The notes under the pieces are model-generated. The model worked only from the letters and a program-made list of their open reading frames with translations. It was not told where the DNA came from and ran no database searches. The position numbers and the translations under genes are program-made. DNA of 27,439 nucleotides from Falciphora oryzae (lineage: Eukaryota; Ascomycota; Sordariomycetes; Magnaporthales; Magnaporthaceae): assembly GCA_000733355.1 (NCBI GenBank), contig JNVV01000073.1, positions 164,339-191,777 on the forward strand. Direction: 5' to 3'. The stretch's first letter is position 1, and every line of letters begins with the position of its first letter. Shown here in pieces: positions 8,536 to 17,544 of this stretch.

Positions 8536-10491
8536 ATGAAAGTGCTTGCCTGCCTCTGCCTTGCGCTCCTCTCCGCGCCTTGCTCCTCCGCCCAAATCGC
8601 CCAGCCGTGGCCTGTGCGATGGTCCAAGAGCTACGGGCCGGACGGCCCTTGGAACGCGGTGCGGGTTGCCTTCGGGACCCCCGCCCAGGAACTCGACGCC
8701 TACCCGGGCGGTCAATGGACGTCCTGGATTCTCAGGAAGGACATTTGCAACGGCGTCGATCCTTCTGCGCCCTGCCCCGCTCGTGATGCCGGCCTCTACG
8801 ACCCGCGTCAGTCGCAGACACACATCAACACCAGCAGGATCTACACGTCCAAGTCGAACGTCTTTCTCGACGGGATTGAGTCAACCTTCGGCACCTACGA
8901 GGCCGCGCTCGACCAGCTGACCATCTTCCCTGCCCGCGAGGAGTTCAAGGACGTTCGCGTCAAAAACCACTCGACCTTCATCGTCAAGGAGGCCTTCCGC
9001 ATCCTCCCCGACGGCACCCGCTACGCCGCGTCCGTCAGCACCCTGGCGCTGGGCGGCCCCGATCCGTTCCAGAACTGGATGGTCGACGGCGTCCGCCACG
9101 ACGGCATGCTCACCACCAACGACGTCTTCAACCAGAGCCTGATCGAGTCCAACTCGTACGGCCTGCACATTGGCTCTCCGACCGTCAAGCTGGGAGGATC
9201 CCTGTTCTTCGGCGGCTACGACCGCAACCGCGTCGTCGGGCCCACCTCGTCGCAGCCGTACGCAATCAACACCCTGCCCATCGACCTCATCGACATCGGC
9301 ATCGGCGTCGCCACCGGCTCGTCTCCCTTCGACTTCACCTCCAAGAAGGGCCTGCTCGCCGAGGGAAACAGCACGATGGCGAGCATGACCGCCCTGCAGG
9401 TCGAGGTTGACCCCAAAGATCCGTACATCTACCTGCCCCAGAGCACCTGCGAGGCCGTCTCCAAGCTGCTGCCCGTGCGCTTCGCGCCGAACCTGGGGCT
9501 CTACCTGTGGCAAACAGACGACCCCGCGTACAAGCGCATCGTCTTCTCGCCCGCCTACATGTCCTTCACCTTCAGGGCCAACAACACGGGCTCGCAAACC
9601 CTCACCATCAAGGTCCCCTTCCGCCTTCTCAGCCTGACCCTGACCCAGCCCATCGTCAGCTCCGCCACGCAATACTTTCCCTGCAGCACACCCCGTGTGC
9701 TAGGCTATCGGCTCGGCCGCGCCTTCCTGCAGGCTGCATTCGTTGGTGTGAACTGGGGCGAGAACTACAAGGGCTCGTGGATCCTGGCCCAGGCGCCCGG
9801 GCCCAACATCCCCGGCGCCGCGGACCCGACTTCGATCAAGCCGCAGGACACGGTGCTTCGCGCTTCGGGCGACTCCTGGGAGAACAGCTGGAATGGCATC
9901 TGGTCCCCGATCGCGGCAAACGGCTCCCAGGAAGACATCAAGCCGCTGCCAAACACAACGACTGGTGCCGCCGGGCCGGGATCCGGGACGAGTCCTGGCT
10001 CCGGCTCCGCGTCCGCCGCCAGATCGGAGTCGCCCAACCCGTCGGTAGCACTCATTGCCGGGATGGCTGCCATGTCGGGGGTGATCGTCATCCTCGCGGC
10101 CGCCCTGATCTTTTTCCTCGTCCGCCGGAGAAGAAAGGGAAGGGGCAAGCCACAGGCAGAGTCGGACTCGGACGGAGCAGGGTTTCCCGAGTTGCATGCG
10201 TCCAGCGTCCTTGCCAAGAACAGGTTCGGTGGCGAGATGAATGCGGAGGAACCACCAAAAGAGCTCCGCGCGGCGTCACAATACTCGGCGGCGGTGGCGG
10301 CGACGGCGTACGCGGAACTCTCGCCGGGTGGAATGTACAAGCACACGGAACTCTCACCGGGTGGGGTATACAAGTGGCAGAGCCACCACCAGCCAGCGGA
10401 GCTGGACAGCAGCGTCGCATGGTCACCGCCTACGGAAGCATCACCTCCAACTCAGCACCCGTCACCACATCACCAGAGTTACCGCCCCTAG
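8536..10491 (+). CDS. Secreted pepsin-fold (A1-like) membrane-anchored protein, probably not catalytic
   Basis: A 651-residue single-exon frame. Residues 1-19 form a signal peptide (MKVLACLCLALLSAPCSSA). Residues about 38-420 look like the aspartic-protease fold: FGTPAQ (46-51), the GGSLFFGGYD stretch (220-229) and DPYIYLPQSTCEAV (294-307). The first catalytic DTG is missing: AYPGGQW (55-61) stands in its place. The second is degenerate, with VDPKD (291-295) where D-S/T-G is expected. A Gly/Ser linker (478-500) leads to one membrane helix (about 504-528), a basic stop-transfer RRRRK and a cytoplasmic tail with a tandem ELSPGG(M/V)YK repeat (about 594-612). I infer a cell-surface pseudo-protease, perhaps a sensor or binding protein; many fungal paralogues share this layout. 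Confidence 0.85.
   Translation: MKVLACLCLALLSAPCSSAQIAQPWPVRWSKSYGPDGPWNAVRVAFGTPAQELDAYPGGQWTSWILRKDICNGVDPSAPCPARDAGLYDPRQSQTHINTSRIYTSKSNVFLDGIESTFGTYEAALDQLTIFPAREEFKDVRVKNHSTFIVKEAFRILPDGTRYAASVSTLALGGPDPFQNWMVDGVRHDGMLTTNDVFNQSLIESNSYGLHIGSPTVKLGGSLFFGGYDRNRVVGPTSSQPYAINTLPIDLIDIGIGVATGSSPFDFTSKKGLLAEGNSTMASMTALQVEVDPKDPYIYLPQSTCEAVSKLLPVRFAPNLGLYLWQTDDPAYKRIVFSPAYMSFTFRANNTGSQTLTIKVPFRLLSLTLTQPIVSSATQYFPCSTPRVLGYRLGRAFLQAAFVGVNWGENYKGSWILAQAPGPNIPGAADPTSIKPQDTVLRASGDSWENSWNGIWSPIAANGSQEDIKPLPNTTTGAAGPGSGTSPGSGSASAARSESPNPSVALIAGMAAMSGVIVILAAALIFFLVRRRRKGRGKPQAESDSDGAGFPELHASSVLAKNRFGGEMNAEEPPKELRAASQYSAAVAATAYAELSPGGMYKHTELSPGGVYKWQSHHQPAELDSSVAWSPPTEASPPTQHPSPHHQSYRP
10315..10377 (+). 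repeat. Tandem coding repeat, ELSPGG(M/V)YK
   Basis: Two adjacent units of about 33 bases start GAACTCTC(G/A)CCGGGTGG and encode ELSPGGMYKHT and ELSPGGVYKWQ in the cytoplasmic tail. Such short repeats suggest a docking or modification motif, or simple slippage. Confidence 0.75.
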
Positions 10492-11239
10492 AACCCTTCT
10501 CGCAGTTTTTTCTGTAATAACGGCCTCTGCATTGGACGGCAGCCTGTGGTTCACATTGGATACCGATGCCATTTTAATTTGTAGCGTATTTATCCCTTTA
10601 TCATTTGGTAGAGTAGAGCAGAGTAGAGTGCATCGAATACCCATGGAGTTTGTCGAACGCGACTGTCTTCGCTCTATCTCGAGTACCCAACGACATTCGC
10701 CGGGGCCTCCCGGTCGGCCAACGAGGCCGTGGATGAATCGCTCGCGAACTTGTCAAATATAGATGCTTGTCTGCGTGGTTGAAGGGTTGTTAGCGGGGGG
10801 TAGGGGGAAAATCAGAGGCGTTTTCTTGGCGCTTGCTTCATGATCAAACATGCAGGAGAGCATGGGCAGGGGGCCCAATGGCTTCGCAATTTTGAAAACA
10901 AGGCCCCCAGGTGGGCGCTCCATAAAAGCGCGGAAGCGGCGTTTACAACCTGCACGGCTGTGGATGCCACCTCCATCCCACTTCGAGTCCCGAGCCAATG
11001 AACGCCGTTCGACCTCTCGCTTCCCCTCTCCGCTCCCCTGCTTAAGTTGTAAAGTTACTTTGCACACTGTGTGATGTTGGTCCGTCTTGGGAAAGGTTGG
11101 AATGCTGTTGGCGCTTCCGCGTCTTCGACCTTTGACCCCCTGACCCCAATGCGTCATTTGGCGCCCGCAAAGGCCCTTTGTCTTATCACTGCCTTGTATC
11201 CCACCAGCCTCGCCGCTCGCCCTTCCGTTGTGCCCTCAT
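10492..11239. other. Intergenic region, no gene seen
   Basis: 3' flank of the pepsin-like gene and upstream region of the GT61 relic. It holds a short GTAGA/GCAGA microsatellite-like run (about 10608-10630) and a TATA-like CCATAAAAG near 10920. A minus-strand frame (10753-11157) shows no known motif and was left out. Confidence 0.5.
10608..10630. repeat. Short GTAGA-type tandem repeat
   Basis: The sequence reads GTAGAGTAGAGCAGAGTAGAG, a four-unit pentamer-like repeat with one substitution, about 120 bases after the stop of the pepsin-like gene. Confidence 0.6.
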
Positions 11240-11860
11240 GATGTCTCCCGCTATGGCGTCTTTGGCAAAGTCGCGGCGTTTGCTGCGTAGACTCTGCTGC
11301 TCTTCATTGCCTACATTGTCTTCGTCATTTCCCTCCCCACGCGGTCAGCCTCCGACGCGTCTCATGACCGCCGCTCGCAAGCTCAATAGGACAGCCTTCG
11401 GCCAGTCGAGCCTAGGGTGTCGACCACGACACGAGAACGTCGGCCCGACAGCCGAGCCCTCCAAAAAAGGGCGCCGCGTTGTCCGACGCACAGGCCGAGC
11501 ATTGTCGGGATATGCTCGGCGAAAAGCATCTCACCAACATGCGTAACCGCCACTCCAGTACCGCGACCGGGGGCTCAGCCAAGCTCACACGCCTCCGCGG
11601 GCACCACCGGAACCTCGACAGCAGCGCCAGGCGCCGCGTCGACACCTTCTGGCTGGGCCGGGGAGCGGCCTTGGACCAGACAGACGTTTCCGCGCTTGAC
11701 TGCGACGTCGTCAAGCCCGGCCCCTCCGATGCTCAGGCCGGCGCCATCCCTTTCGAGACCCTACCGCATTACGCTTACGGCATGGGACCCCGGTACATCC
11801 TCGACCACTTTTTAAAGCTCAAGGCATTTCCTCCGTCGTTCTCGCAGTCGAGCTCCCGTG
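11240..11860 (+). pseudogene. Truncated GT61-like glycosyltransferase relic
   Basis: A broken second GT61-like gene. In one frame (11252 onward), YGVFGKVAAFA is followed by a stop, then by a membrane-anchor-like TLLLFIAYIVFVISLP and another stop near 11391. From about 11480 a different frame carries EHCRDMLGEKHLTNMRNRH, LTRLRGHHRNLD, RRVDTFWLGRGAA and ALDCDVV, then IPFETLPHYAYGMGPRYILDHF. As I recall the family, fungal GT61 proteins have the N-terminal pattern C..MFG..YL..R..H..YC, LTCF..H, R.D.FC.G..A and ALDC at these places. Several cysteines are replaced here (R and W). The C-terminal catalytic half is absent: the similarity ends near 11830, just before repeat copy 2. This indicates truncation by insertion or rearrangement, on top of frameshift and stop decay. 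Confidence 0.65.
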
Positions 11861-11861
11861 C

Positions 11862-12200
11862 AGAGAGAGAGAAATGAAGAGAGGGAGTATCTTTAACGTA
11901 GTTCAGTCGCGATCTACCTATCCCTGCCTCCCTAAGGGCATACGACGTGTAGCGCTACCCAAGCTTATTTACACCAGGCTATAGTGCTGCTGCCCAGGCG
12001 GTTGACAAATTAAACACGTAGGCACATCGAAGTCGGGCCGCGTTCTGGCGCTCCTTGTTGGTGAGCGGGCAATCGGCAATAGGGCGAAAAGACGCCGGGG
12101 CGTTGTAAGCGCTGCGGGGTAATAGTGCGTTCGGTACGCGGGAGTGCGGTTTTTTTCGTGTGTCGCTCGCTGATGGGCTTTTTGTCTTGGTAGGATCCGT
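11862..12200 (-). repeat. Dispersed repeat, copy 2 (inverted relative to copy 1)
   Basis: Its reverse complement matches copy 1 from the GA/CT-rich end (about 11862) through CAGCACTATAGCCTGGTGTA to the block ending near 12130. Weaker similarity continues to about 12200. It begins immediately after the last recognisable GT61 relic codons. Copies 1 and 2 enclose about 11.2 kb. Confidence 0.75.
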
Positions 12201-12697
12201 TCAGCAACCGCCGTGTTGCCTGCCCTGCCTCAGCGCCACCCCGGCAAAGAGGGGAAAGAGGGGAAAGGAGTGGTGGGGGCGCGGGTGCGGCGGTTAAGGA
12301 GGTGGGGCGCGCCGAAACTGACGGCTGCATGTGAGAAATGCCGCTCCTATTGGGCAGCTTCGACGACGAACACGTAGATATGCATCCGCGCCGCACTAAT
12401 TTAGCGACGAACCAACTAGCTTCTCCACCTGTTCCGGCAGGCAAATAGTCTAGCCGTTCTACCCAGCCTTACCGCGCTCTTTCAGCTCTGGAAGGACCAG
12501 CTGGATCTAGACAACAAGAGAGAGATCAATTGATTACCCCCTCGACTCCCACGATATAATGAGTAAGCTAACTGGGGACCCGAGCAAGGCTAAATGCTCT
12601 TTTAAAAAAAGAAAAAAGAAAAAAAAAAAAACCTCAACCTACGGTTCTATTGAGCGAAGAGAGTAGTCGCAATATCACTTTTCCTGCGTTGGCCACA
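12201..12697. other. Intergenic: outer flank of repeat copy 2 and upstream of the membrane-protein gene
   Basis: GC-rich at first, then AT-rich towards an A-tract (12604-12631). No protein is recognisable. The A-tract ends only about 66 bases before the next ATG, so it lies in the promoter or 5' leader of that gene. It may be the tail of an old SINE or LINE. Confidence 0.45.
12604..12631 (+). repeat. A-rich tract
   Basis: Mostly A with two G interruptions (AAAAAAAGAAAAAAGAAAAA and more). Such tracts occur at the 3' ends of retroposons and also as nucleosome-excluding promoter elements. Confidence 0.6.
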
Positions 12698-13771
12698 ATG
12701 ACGACGTCCAGCAGACTGTGCATGCTGATGCTCATGAGCTCGCTGTTGGCTCTGCCAGCACGAGCAGAGTGGACGTGGCGCCAATTCGACAACTTCTTTC
12801 CCGGATGGAGCGACCACCTCCACGGCCTTCTCGACGGCACCGAGGGCAGAAATGCCTGCCGCCCCTTCATCGCCGAGGACGCCGCCATCGGCCGGGGGCC
12901 CTACCTCACGACCGATTGCCTCCTCAGTGGCTTTCCAGAGTTCCGCAAGGCCGAGATGTCGAGCTCGTCCGTCATCCTGGGCCTGATGCCCGTCGTGGTC
13001 TCGCAGCTGGGCCCGGCCAACCCGCAGCTGGCGCTCCTGGGCGTCCGGCGCCCCATCCTCGCCCTGCTCCTCGCCGCTGCCGCTCCCTCGGTTGACCCGC
13101 TGGTCGGCCAGAGCTACTACGACGCGCTCCGGGAGCGGCTTTCCCATCCGCCCGTGCCCCTCCCCGCCCCTCCTCCCCGGGGGCGGCGGGGTCTGGCCTT
13201 GGTCACCCTGATCAGCTTCGCCGAGTACGCGGCGGCGCTGGCGGCGCTGGCCAACGTCGCCATCATGGCCTATCAGCTCTCAGTCTGGACGGTCACGAGC
13301 TTTGCCATGGGCTTCTCGGCCCTGCCGGCCGTGTACATCTTCCTGGCCATTCCTCTTTACGCCAGCAGTCTGCTCGTCGTCCACTGCTACCTCCGCGACG
13401 CCCGCTGCGTGGAATCTGATGGATCTGGCAGCCCGCCCGACGGCGGACACAGGTGGCGCGGGTTCGACGAATTGATACCCTGCCGGTTTCAGTCGCCTGT
13501 GAAGCTGGAACCAGCGCGTCATTCGGAATTCGGACGCAAGGCCGCCGATACTGCGGCCTGGGGCGTCAAAACATTCATCGTGGTGCAGTGCGTGTTGGGC
13601 ACCATGGCGCTGTCGGGCTTGCTCTTCGTCAGCGCCGCGGACGCTATCATACTTGTCGTGAGATTTGTGGCCAGCGCTATTGTCTCCAAGCTAGTATTGA
13701 CGGTTGAGCTGTCCGGGATGAAGGGGTGGACTGTATTGGGGAACAGGGACGTAACTTCTACAACGGAGTGA
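12698..13771 (+). CDS. Conserved fungal multi-pass membrane protein, function unknown
   Basis: A 357-residue single-exon protein. The ATG at 12698 has a CACAATGA context and is followed by a signal peptide (MTTSSRLCMLMLMSSLLALP, cleavage likely after ARA near residue 23). The lumenal part has WTWRQFDNFFPGWSDH, two cysteines (about 54 and 74) and the block FPEFRKAEMSSSSVILGLMP (79-98), then RRPILALLLAA. I recall these blocks from uncharacterised Sordariomycete proteins with the same order. Hydrophobic segments at about 165-190, 199-230, 289-314 and 315-336 suggest four membrane passes, with a loop of about 55 residues between the second and third. No enzyme motif is visible. Confidence 0.78.
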   Translation: MTTSSRLCMLMLMSSLLALPARAEWTWRQFDNFFPGWSDHLHGLLDGTEGRNACRPFIAEDAAIGRGPYLTTDCLLSGFPEFRKAEMSSSSVILGLMPVVVSQLGPANPQLALLGVRRPILALLLAAAAPSVDPLVGQSYYDALRERLSHPPVPLPAPPPRGRRGLALVTLISFAEYAAALAALANVAIMAYQLSVWTVTSFAMGFSALPAVYIFLAIPLYASSLLVVHCYLRDARCVESDGSGSPPDGGHRWRGFDELIPCRFQSPVKLEPARHSEFGRKAADTAAWGVKTFIVVQCVLGTMALSGLLFVSAADAIILVVRFVASAIVSKLVLTVELSGMKGWTVLGNRDVTSTTE

Positions 13772-15001
13772 CATAAAACGAACGGCGTCGTTTACACGAA
13801 TGGTAGCGTTTTTCGTAATGTGAACTTTCGATTTAGATATCGACTGGACGAGCATATCCCTCTTCGGATCCGAATTGTGCCAAAGCCAAGTGGTGATTTC
13901 ACGCTATTCGAAACCGAATATATAAAATGGCCTTGTACAATTTTCTGCGAACGGCGCTCCGGGGGCGCGAGGCGGGCGTACCCAGCAATGTTCGTATGCC
14001 TGCTGGGCTTCGTGCTCGTGCATCGCGCAAGGCTGTTCGGATGCTTTAGCGGTCCGTTGCCGATTAATAGATCGGAGGAGACGCACGGCTCGCAGCGACA
14101 CCCTCGCGCCCTGCACAGCCGCCCGTTCTGCGTCTGCGCCTCCTGGTACCCCGTCCCGACCTCCCACCTTCGCTGCCGACGCCCGTGGTGGCGTAGAACG
14201 CGCCGCTTGATCTCCAGCAGGCGTGGGTAGTTGCCCCGTAGTAGCTCTCCCGCTAGTGCGGCTCGACAGGCGTGCCCTCGTTCAGGCACGACCCGCAGCC
14301 CTCGCTCCCGGCGCCGCGGCCCGCCGACGCGCCATCCGCACGTCCACGAGCTCCGTGTTCGCCCTGCCCACTGTTGCACAGAGTAGCGAGTAATGAATTG
14401 GTCTGTTTGGATAGATTGTGTGTTCTATCTATCTAACAACCTGCCATATCTGCCTCGACAGTCCTGCCTACAACGCGTCCTCCAACACGTCCGTGCACTC
14501 GACTAATTAAATCCTGCACCGCGTGCAACAGCTGAACTGCAGACCCGCCCCTCCTAGGAAACCTGTGCTGCAACGCGGTCCCTCCCTGGGCGGGAAAGGT
14601 GGCGTCGATATTAACCACCAATACATTCGCACTCTTAGGCTACAGGCACACGGCAAGTTATATGGGTTGACGGCTCGGCGATAGAGGGTAGCATCGGAGG
14701 TCCCCAGTAACCATTCATAGCGTGGTGGCGGAGAGACACGGCACGTCGTCGCTAGAGTCCTGAACAAAACAGCCGAAACAAGCAAAAAAGACCTGAATTG
14801 AAACGCTAAAGAATGGCTACAAAAGAGTACCCCCGAAAAGAAGCAGTGAAAAAAAAAAACAAAAGAAAACAAATCAACAAAGAGGTGGTTAAGAAGAGAA
14901 TGAAAAATGCAAAAACTCCATGCTTCCGCAAATTCCAACGTTAACAGAGATAGGAAAACGCGATTGGCGGTCTCGTCGCCTGGGGGGCAGCAACTGGGCG
15001 T
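13772..15001. other. Intergenic, 1.2 kb, possible relics only
   Basis: The 3' flanks of two convergent genes. The stretch around 14030-14380 is GC-rich with long minus-strand frames (for example 13792-14379) but no recognisable motif. The rest is AT-richer, with A-rich stretches near 14850 that fit 3' untranslated sequence of the minus-strand gene. Confidence 0.5.
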
Positions 15002-15364
15002 TTAGCAGCCCGACCACAGGCCCTGGCCGCACACGGCGAGCCTGCCACCACTGCGCTCGTCGGTGAAGGCCTTGGGCCTCGGCCTCGGCTTCGTCGCCCG
15101 CGTGCTCAGCCCGGCGGGCCGCGCGGGCTCCTCGTCGACGGGGGCCTCGTCGGCCTCCTCGTCGATGGCGGCGGCGGCCTCCTCGGCGCGGGCGGCGAGC
15201 ACTTTGGCGGCGGCGGCAGCGGCAGCGGCAGACGCGGAGACGTCGCGCTGTGTGATGTAGACGGGGGCGACGCTGTCGGCGGTGGACAGGGGCGCGGCGG
15301 CGACCTGGGAGGCGGCTAGGAGGGCCAGGAGGGCGGTGCCGGCGGCGGTTTTGGAAAAGTACAT
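15002..15364 (-). CDS. Small secreted alanine-rich protein with a Cys-Trp-Cys tail
   Basis: A 120-residue protein. Residues 1-24 form a clear signal peptide (MYFSKTAAGTALLALLAASQ, cleavage near AAA/P). The mature part has an Ala-rich stretch (about 43-66), an acidic segment (EEADEAPVDEE) and a basic Arg/Pro/Lys stretch (about 88-98). It ends in a distinctive tail, GGRLAVCGQGLWSGC. The only two cysteines are in this tail and could close one disulfide loop of nine residues around the Trp. The layout (signal, low-complexity pro-region, basic site, short Cys tail) resembles a peptide precursor or small effector, but this is inference; no family is recognised. Confidence 0.65.
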   Translation of the reverse strand: MYFSKTAAGTALLALLAASQVAAAPLSTADSVAPVYITQRDVSASAAAAAAAAKVLAARAEEAAAAIDEEADEAPVDEEPARPAGLSTRATKPRPRPKAFTDERSGGRLAVCGQGLWSGC

Positions 15365-15606
15365 TTTTGCTTTGTGGGTCGGGGGAAAGTAGGTGGTTTG
15401 ATGAAGGCGGTTTTGGTGAGTCCCGAGTCGAGTAACTCGAAAGCAAGGTACGATGCGGTAGGCAGCAGATCGAAAAAGTTGGTCGGATAAAGTTGTTGAT
15501 GGCCAAAAGAGGAAAAACGCTGAAAAGCTGGTGGGTGGATGGAGAAAGAAGATGAAAAGACTTATCGAGGCCGGAGAGCGACGTATTTATGCTCCATCTT
15601 CGTCCT
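15365..15606 (-). promoter_or_regulatory. Upstream region of the small secreted protein gene
   Basis: Read on the minus strand, the region just before the ATG is pyrimidine-rich, and a TATA-like CATAAATAC lies near 15583-15592, about 220 bases upstream. This fits a fungal promoter with a long leader. The element was assigned by eye. Confidence 0.45.
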
Positions 15607-16082
15607 TTAAAGTCTCGTAGACGCTTCTATTTCCAATCTGATGCAATCATGGTCGATTACCAAAATAGGAATTAAGCTCAGGCCTTTGTGGACGTAGCAT
15701 CGATGGTAGCCACCCGCGGCGACGCGAAACTGTCGACCTCCCCACGAGTCGTGGGGGTTGCTGGCGGTGGCCAGAGCGCCGGGATCCGCACATGGGTAGC
15801 GCATGGGGAAATGCGTCCAAAATAGAAATTTGTGATAATATTGATCCCGATTTGGCGTCGCTAAAAAAAGTGAGGCGGCCTGCTGTGGCGGCGTGGGAAG
15901 CCATGCAACCACGGAGTGCTACCGAAGCCGACCTCTGCCTTCCACTGTTGTTCGAAGATCATGCCCGTGCAATCAGGGATGGCAGCCGAACTCATGACGT
16001 CGGTGCTCCTCGCCCGGAAAAACGGCGAGGAATTGCGGGAAAAGTTGAGCTGGGCTGCCCAGGGGTTCCTCCCCATGTGCAT
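15607..16082 (-). pseudogene. Unassigned minus-strand coding relic
   Basis: Two minus-strand frames follow each other. The first (16082-15861) reads MHMGRNPWAAQLNFSRNSS, with DCTGMIFEQQWKAEVGF further on. The second (15912-15607) carries DSWGGRQFRVAAGGYHRCYVH and ends at a stop near 15607. Their composition looks protein-like, and a frameshift near 15880 would join them. No family is recognised. It may be a decayed small secreted-protein gene or chance frames. Confidence 0.3.
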
Positions 16083-16416
16083 GTCCAGCCGAGGGCGGGA
16101 CCCGTTGAAACATGCAAAGCAAACAAGCCACCTACAAACCTACAAAAGCATCCTGTCTAATTCGGTGGAGGCCACATTCATGCAGCATTGCACTCCTCCG
16201 GGCAGACGGGCCGCCGAGGGGAGCGTATTGCGCCACCCTGTTGGCCAGGGGGGCCGTTGGCAACGGCATGCTGCCGTCGCCAGCGCCTTTGGCGGGCGTG
16301 GAGTTGGTGTTGGATCGCTTGTTTTGGCGGGTGTTAAGGATTTGTATGCGACTTGGCAGTGTGCGCTAACAGCACCATGCCAAGAATTGATAGGAACGAG
16401 GAAGGACGCAATGGGC
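16083..16416. other. No gene recognised
   Basis: Between the unassigned relic and the LINE fragment. Frames on both strands are open over short stretches but match nothing known. This may include further degraded LINE or host-gene sequence. Confidence 0.4.
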
Positions 16417-16644
16417 CGAATTGGTTGCTAGCAAAGGGTCGATTTCCGCTATTGCTAACGGGGCGTTAAAAACGGTAAGGTCCAAAACACCCCCTTTGTC
16501 AGGCCGGCCTGGGTCGGTAAGTAAAAGAAGGTTGTAAGTATCCGCCCGCCGTGCTATATCTTCGCCCCAGCTCCTATTTCCGCGAGCCGGGTCCCAAGCC
16601 GGGGACGCTGCGTTAAAATCCCCGGCCAGGATGCATTTTGTTAT
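16417..16644 (-). mobile_element. LINE (Tad1-like) fragment: endonuclease domain
   Basis: The minus-strand translation contains CILAGDFNAASPAWDP, then RGNRSWGEDIARRADTYNLL and GVLDLTVFNAPLAIAEIDP. This is the apurinic-type endonuclease (EEP fold) of fungal Tad1-type non-LTR retrotransposons. AGDFNA carries the catalytic Asp-Phe-Asn, and LDLT.. corresponds to the usual LDL block. Only about 75 codons are recognisable and no reverse transcriptase follows. The fragment adjoins the Ca2+-ATPase relic in the same frame, so it landed inside that sequence or was joined to it. Confidence 0.75.
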
Positions 16645-16659
16645 TGGGCGCCAACGTAA

Positions 16660-17215
16660 TGAATACTCGTTGAAGGCCGTCGCCGTGACCGTGAAGACGA
16701 TGGCGGCGATGATGGTCGCGCTTTCCACCCAGCCGGTATTCGAACTCTTGCTGTTGCCCTGGATGGCGAGTTGGGAGATGCCGAGGGCAAATGACACGAG
16801 CGCCGATATCGCCAGGAGAAACATGACTTGTTATTGAAGGCGCGCGACATTGGAGCCCAGATGGACTTCTGCTTGGGCTTGGGCGGACGGTTCTCCCCGA
16901 ACACTCTCCGGCGCGTGTGGAATGCTTTCGCGCGGTCGTCGCCGAGGCGGCCGGGCGGGGCATCGATGATGGAGGGTCCGCTCGTGTGGGAGGAGGAGGG
17001 CCAGCGGGAGCCTGGAGCGGGTTCTCCGGCGCGGCCGGCCCGGCTGGGTTCTGGGTCCTGCGGCAATGCGGTCTCGTCGACGCTGATGCCTGCCCTGGGA
17101 TCTGTCCGGAGACCGGCACACGGAGTCCCGGCAGGCCCCCCACGGCGCGAAGGCCCACGGCCGTTCGCGCATTGAGGAGCCTGTGTGGCTGGCTGGGAGA
17201 GAGAAGGCGAACCCG
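16660..17215 (-). pseudogene. PMC1-like Ca2+-ATPase relic (N-terminal part)
   Basis: Family landmarks appear in order on the minus strand but in different frames. GFAFS (near 17211) is followed by SPSQPHRLLNA and AVGGLPGL (17200-17123). Next come GLRTDPRAGISVDETALP (from 17114) and RRRVFGENRPPKPKQKSIW with AFNNK to 16827. After one missing base comes MFLLAISALVSFALG, then GWVESATIIAAIVFTVTATA (16824-16663). In intact vacuolar or plasma-membrane Ca2+ pumps these blocks form the cytoplasmic N-terminus and membrane helices 1-2. At least three frameshifts occur, and the whole catalytic part (phosphorylation and ATP sites) is absent. The sequence ends at the LINE fragment. Confidence 0.75.
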
Positions 17216-17544
17216 CTGCCCTGCGCATCGTCTGCCGGGGTCCCGGTCGGAGCAGCGGGGCTCCCTGACGCAGAAGCCCCGGCCGCACGGAATAACACTG
17301 CTAGCATGACCCCGGCGCCGTCCCCCGTCAAGGAGGATGACGTTCAAAGATGTTGGGCGGCGTTGGGAAAAGGCTGCCCACGTCAAGGCCGAGGCTTGTA
17401 TGCGAAGGCGGCGGTGCCAAGCGTTCTGTCGGACGTAAGCGGATCACGGGCAAAGCCAATATAAACAAAATGGTCGCTCTAATTCCCGCAAGCAATGATT
17501 GGGATATTGCCATCGTAGACGATGGTACTGAAGAGCCTCGGCGT
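17216..17544. other. Upstream flank of the Ca2+-ATPase relic
   Basis: May contain the decayed N-terminus of the pump. A short minus-strand frame (17513-17328) has a hydrophobic segment (ATILFILALPVI), but no family was recognised. Confidence 0.35.

Noticed and set aside
8881..9672. 263-codon minus-strand frame inside the pepsin-like gene
   Set aside because: Antisense shadow of a GC-rich gene; Gly/Val/Asp-rich with no fold signature.
9507..10517. 336-codon plus-strand frame overlapping the pepsin-like gene
   Set aside because: It is an out-of-frame reading of the same gene; the main frame has the signal peptide, fold blocks and membrane helix.
12604..12631. A-tract as proof of a LINE or SINE insertion
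   Set aside because: No element body or target duplication is recognisable next to it; promoter A-tracts are common.
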